64,000 bases of DNA from JBFMAI01 sp040755725. GTDB taxonomy: Bacteria > Planctomycetota > Phycisphaerae > UBA1845 > Fen-1342. Made by a program: the position numbers and the translations under genes. The notes under the pieces were generated by a model. It was not told the DNA's origin and ran no database searches. It saw nothing but the letters and a program-made list of their open reading frames with translations. This document shows positions 62,801-64,000 of this stretch, in pieces. Within the stretch, counting starts at the first letter, position 1. Each line of letters starts with the position of its first letter. Location: positions 248,001 through 312,000 of the forward strand of contig JBFMAI010000023.1 of NCBI GenBank assembly GCA_040755725.1, given 5' to 3'.

Positions 62801-62873
62801 CCACCACGGCCGCCGTCACCGCGAGGCCGACGAGGAGGGTCTGACGCCGTGCCCGTCGCCGGGTCTTGCTCAC
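59844..62873 (-). CDS. CHASE2 domain class III adenylate/guanylate cyclase
   Basis: A 1009-residue membrane cyclase. An N-terminal helix (12-30) leads to an extracytoplasmic CHASE2 domain (about 35-620) that is enlarged by in-frame repeat insertions at residues 165-219 and about 525-545. Three further helices follow (about 635-720) and then the catalytic domain (about 750-930). The metal-binding Asp residues are in MFTDLAGFTTLSERIG and INKFIGDGVFAFWN, and the catalytic Asn-Arg in SVNVASRLE. After it comes a short helical tail resembling TPR segments. It should make cAMP (or cGMP) in response to an external signal. The start is GTG 62873. Activity looks intact despite the inserts. Confidence 0.88.
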   Translation of the reverse strand: MSKTRRRARRQTLLVGLAVTAAVVVVHALGGWDWLELKTLDLRFLYANSITASDALALIDIDDESLTLVRRWPWPRDIQAGLIEILREAGLRRLLYDIELSEPEFVRTVEPPHADILAGPEQLGVAAGDLATAYPDHELRLAIADAAPVYLAFHYLSTPAGEPIPDSLPFQGEVGGGSKASSGDSPDPPVVPPGRGDGEEGEPPGESRLGRSLALPQRRVADSLTVRVQRWFGEHPEVWYAPPPAQFARVFSEVAGGNPALYESAAQALRAALNMAATTCSSLVPAGAVEAIAPAVPALAPVYFLHARAAARCGFVVFEPDRDGVMRRTPLLVRYGDVVLPQLAFAVAFDELRLGRGDVQSRPGRMTCRVPGRERPLTVQLDRHGRALVPWVPQRGWHEQFGPHVPMGGVWQVYDRRLKVRQNQELIRDTLGDLLAAAPTADDRDLPDAGPQFDVEPWRAYQNDLRRRLELDGELRLARYRDDGDAARQIGEWIRQYDELLKEEEATVRALLAQEHGPATTPADPPAADRPRDAGFGGSALQGSPGVSPATRSTDTLRRAFAANDAYQREIDDLMARLRQRVAGKIGLIGYTATALADMTPIPTSPRAPGVIAHANLLSGLLTGQTVRWSPAWLNVLLTVGAGLLATLVSARWRPRPAALLLLAGVVAYAAMAGWLAFYVWIVWIALVPVLAAVTLGFFAILLFRYVFLERESRQIATALSQYTSATLARQMAENAELCRRAEVREVTAMFTDLAGFTTLSERIGATRTQHVLNVVLGRLSEVVLHHEGMINKFIGDGVFAFWNPVIYPQADHARRACAAALDIQEALRQLVAEQWQAGGDEAFSGLWLRIGLATGNAVVGPCGSEQKYDYTCIGDSVNVASRLESANKFYGTRILVSGATCDQAGAGFVVRPLGGVQVKGKTQAVPIYELLGRVGEIEEAALRYAERFGAAVAAFQQRRWETALAGFEACTTDRPDDSAALHYLAATRGYLATPPAEDWTGALELTEK
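61252..61276 (-). repeat. 25-nt dispersed repeat inside the cyclase gene
   Basis: Reads ACGCCGGATTCGGAGGTTCG GCGCT on the minus strand, 23 of 25 bases as in valS (30803-30827). It encodes part of the loop DAGFGGSALQG at residues about 533-541. Confidence 0.75.
62225..62378. repeat. Repeat cluster inside the cyclase gene: family 3 palindrome plus composite family 1 element
   Basis: 62225-62279 is the GC palindrome (GAGGGCGAGGCTCC...GGGAGGCTCGCCCTC). 62281-62318 is the inverted partner unit and 62341-62378 the family 1 unit, in the same relative arrangement as in valS. Read on the gene's strand it inserts residues about 165-219 into CHASE2 without breaking the frame. Confidence 0.8.
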
Positions 62874-62959
62874 GACGGGCTATTGTGCGGCGGCGGCGCG
62901 ACCGCGGCAACGCGGGGCAAGCTGTTTGCACAAGGGCTCAAGTCCGTCGCGCGCCGCGC

Positions 62960-63035
62960 GGGGTAGCGCGTGCCGCTGCTCTTAAGCAGCAATTCCGGGG
63001 GGCTGTGTGCCACTACTCGTGAGCAGCGGTTCCAG
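62960..63035. repeat. Repeated short palindromic motif upstream of the cyclase
   Basis: Two copies of a motif close to GTGCC(A/G)CT(G/A)CTC...GAGCAGC (62970-62990 and 63006-63027), inverse of a motif at 38913-38932. It lies in the gap between the DUF362 stop and the cyclase start. Confidence 0.55.
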
Positions 63036-63062
63036 GCGCCGGGCGATGCTTCCCATCCGCCG

Positions 63063-64000
63063 CTACGGCCCGGCGAGCAGGCTCACGAACGGGTTGATGT
63101 CGTCGAAGCCGACGCTGCCGTTGCGGTTGATGTCGGCGTTGCGGATTTCGCAGTCCGGGTACTGGGTCGCGTAGCCGCCCGGGTTCGACAACGCCAACAC
63201 AAACGGGTTGATGTCGCCGAAATCCGTCGCCCCATCACAATTGAGGTCGCCCAGCGGGTTCCACGTCCGCACGTCGATCTGGTTGAAGTCGTTGGTCGCG
63301 TCGAAGCCCGCCGCGCGAATGTACGCCAGCGAATTGTCGAGATACCGCCGGAAGGCGCTGTTCGGATCGTCCGGGTCGGCACTGGGCGTCGGCCACGGCG
63401 GGTTGTAGCCGTTGGCCAGGAACGCCGGGATCAGGATGTTCTTCACCGCCCAGATGTCGGTGGCGACCGGGTCGGTGCTGGCGACGAGCTGATCCCGCCG
63501 GGTGGCCCCGCCGTAGGGCGTCTGGGGCCCGGTGTTAGGGTTCGCGTTGATCCAGATGCAGTCGAGAATGTTGAGGTCGGCGGGGCGGACCTCGCCGATG
63601 ACGGCCCCAAGGATGCCGCGAGCGATGGCGCTGTGGGAATTGGTGCTCAGCTCGCGGGTGACGACGCCCATGTAGTGCTTCACGCACGCCGTCGCACCGT
63701 ACGTCGAGTGGTGCGATTTGAGCACGGGCAGGTTGATGAACTTCAGGTGCTCACGGTCGTAGGTGCCGCCGACCGCGTCCCACAGCCCGTGCTTCAGGCT
63801 GACGTAGGTGCCGTACTCGGTCTTGAACTTGGGGTACGACGGGCGGCCCTGGAGCAGGGCGTTGTAGGCGCCGACGACGTAGCCGTCCTGGAGATTGCCG
63901 GCGGAATACTCCTGCACCGACGTGTACCGCACCAGCGTCCAATCGTAGTGCGAAATCTTCACCCCCTGCGATTTGAACGCGACCACCACGTCGTGTGGCG
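63063..64000 (-). CDS. DUF362 domain protein with dockerin-like tail (5' end outside the window)
   Basis: The last 312 residues of an exported protein whose start lies beyond the window. The visible part shows DUF362-type sequence (LKFINLPVLKSHHSTYGATACVKHYMGV and the later PADLNILDCIWINANPN), a family whose members often bind metals or Fe-S clusters and whose activity is not settled. The C-terminus has the two dockerin-like repeats DLNCDGATDFGDINPFV and DINRNGSVGFDDINPFV, like the two M28 peptidases 25 kb away. This suggests a shared attachment or sorting role for the tail. The frame stays open to the window edge. Confidence 0.85.
   Translation of the reverse strand, partial: PHDVVVAFKSQGVKISHYDWTLVRYTSVQEYSAGNLQDGYVVGAYNALLQGRPSYPKFKTEYGTYVSLKHGLWDAVGGTYDREHLKFINLPVLKSHHSTYGATACVKHYMGVVTRELSTNSHSAIARGILGAVIGEVRPADLNILDCIWINANPNTGPQTPYGGATRRDQLVASTDPVATDIWAVKNILIPAFLANGYNPPWPTPSADPDDPNSAFRRYLDNSLAYIRAAGFDATNDFNQIDVRTWNPLGDLNCDGATDFGDINPFVLALSNPGGYATQYPDCEIRNADINRNGSVGFDDINPFVSLLAGP

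Overview
The window comes from a GC-rich bacterial chromosome that is most likely a planctomycete, probably close to Phycisphaerae. The lineage signs are a PEP-CTERM exported protein, pseudopilins with the GFTLIELLVVIAI leader, exported enzymes ending in dockerin-like repeats built on D-x-N-x-D...FGDINPFV, a CHASE2-cyclase, a Gld-type ABC exporter and many small GC-rich dispersed repeats. This placement rests on sequence character alone.

Layout. 0-2.7 kb: a cysteine desulfurase-family enzyme, three tRNA genes (Tyr, Ala, Phe) and an IS5-type transposase remnant. 2.9-6.9 kb: a signalling cluster cheB-cheX-cheY plus an FHA/GAF/SpoIIE-like protein; cheY is cut short by an in-frame TAG. 7.1-12.2 kb: smc with a tiny lysine-rich protein gene just downstream, then a PEP-CTERM protein with a clear promoter and terminator. 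12.3-20.5 kb (minus strand): a two-domain LPS-kinase-like protein, an unknown membrane-anchored protein, a lipoate/octanoate transferase, an orphan MacB-type permease, a DUF3467 protein, a methyltransferase and panB. 20.7-28 kb: a YjfB-like small protein, a REC-GGDEF-HD-GYP protein, rarA, 5-formyl-THF cyclo-ligase, nadB and convergent guaA. 28-34.2 kb: a small lipoprotein, an unusually long valS, and an MCP with a separate periplasmic Cache-like protein. 34.7-38.8 kb: two tandem paralogous exported M28 peptidases. 39-43.4 kb: two divergent pseudopilins and an OprP-type porin. 43.7-48.7 kb: iorA and a large fusion of IorB with an ADP-forming acyl-CoA synthetase. 48.9-55.2 kb: a four-gene Gld-like ABC exporter operon. 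55.3-62.9 kb (minus strand): a CgeB-like glycosyltransferase, coaB, pgi and a CHASE2-adenylate cyclase. The window ends inside a DUF362 protein that also carries the dockerin-like tail.

How the genes work together. Sensory transduction is over-represented (CheB/CheX/CheY, MCP, Cache protein, a c-di-GMP enzyme, a class III cyclase, an FHA protein). The IorA / IorB-synthetase pair would couple oxidative decarboxylation of aromatic 2-oxoacids to ATP formation. Housekeeping genes (smc, valS, guaA, nadB, pgi, panB, coaB, rarA) are scattered singly, as is usual in this phylum.

The most novel signal is a set of short GC-rich palindromic repeats that occur between genes and also inside coding regions without breaking the frame. 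A composite unit of about 90-100 bp lies in the same orientation and reading frame in valS and in the CHASE2-cyclase. A related long-core variant lies in the glycosyltransferase gene and again between two genes. This resembles the in-gene palindromic elements of Rickettsia, but in an unrelated bacterium.
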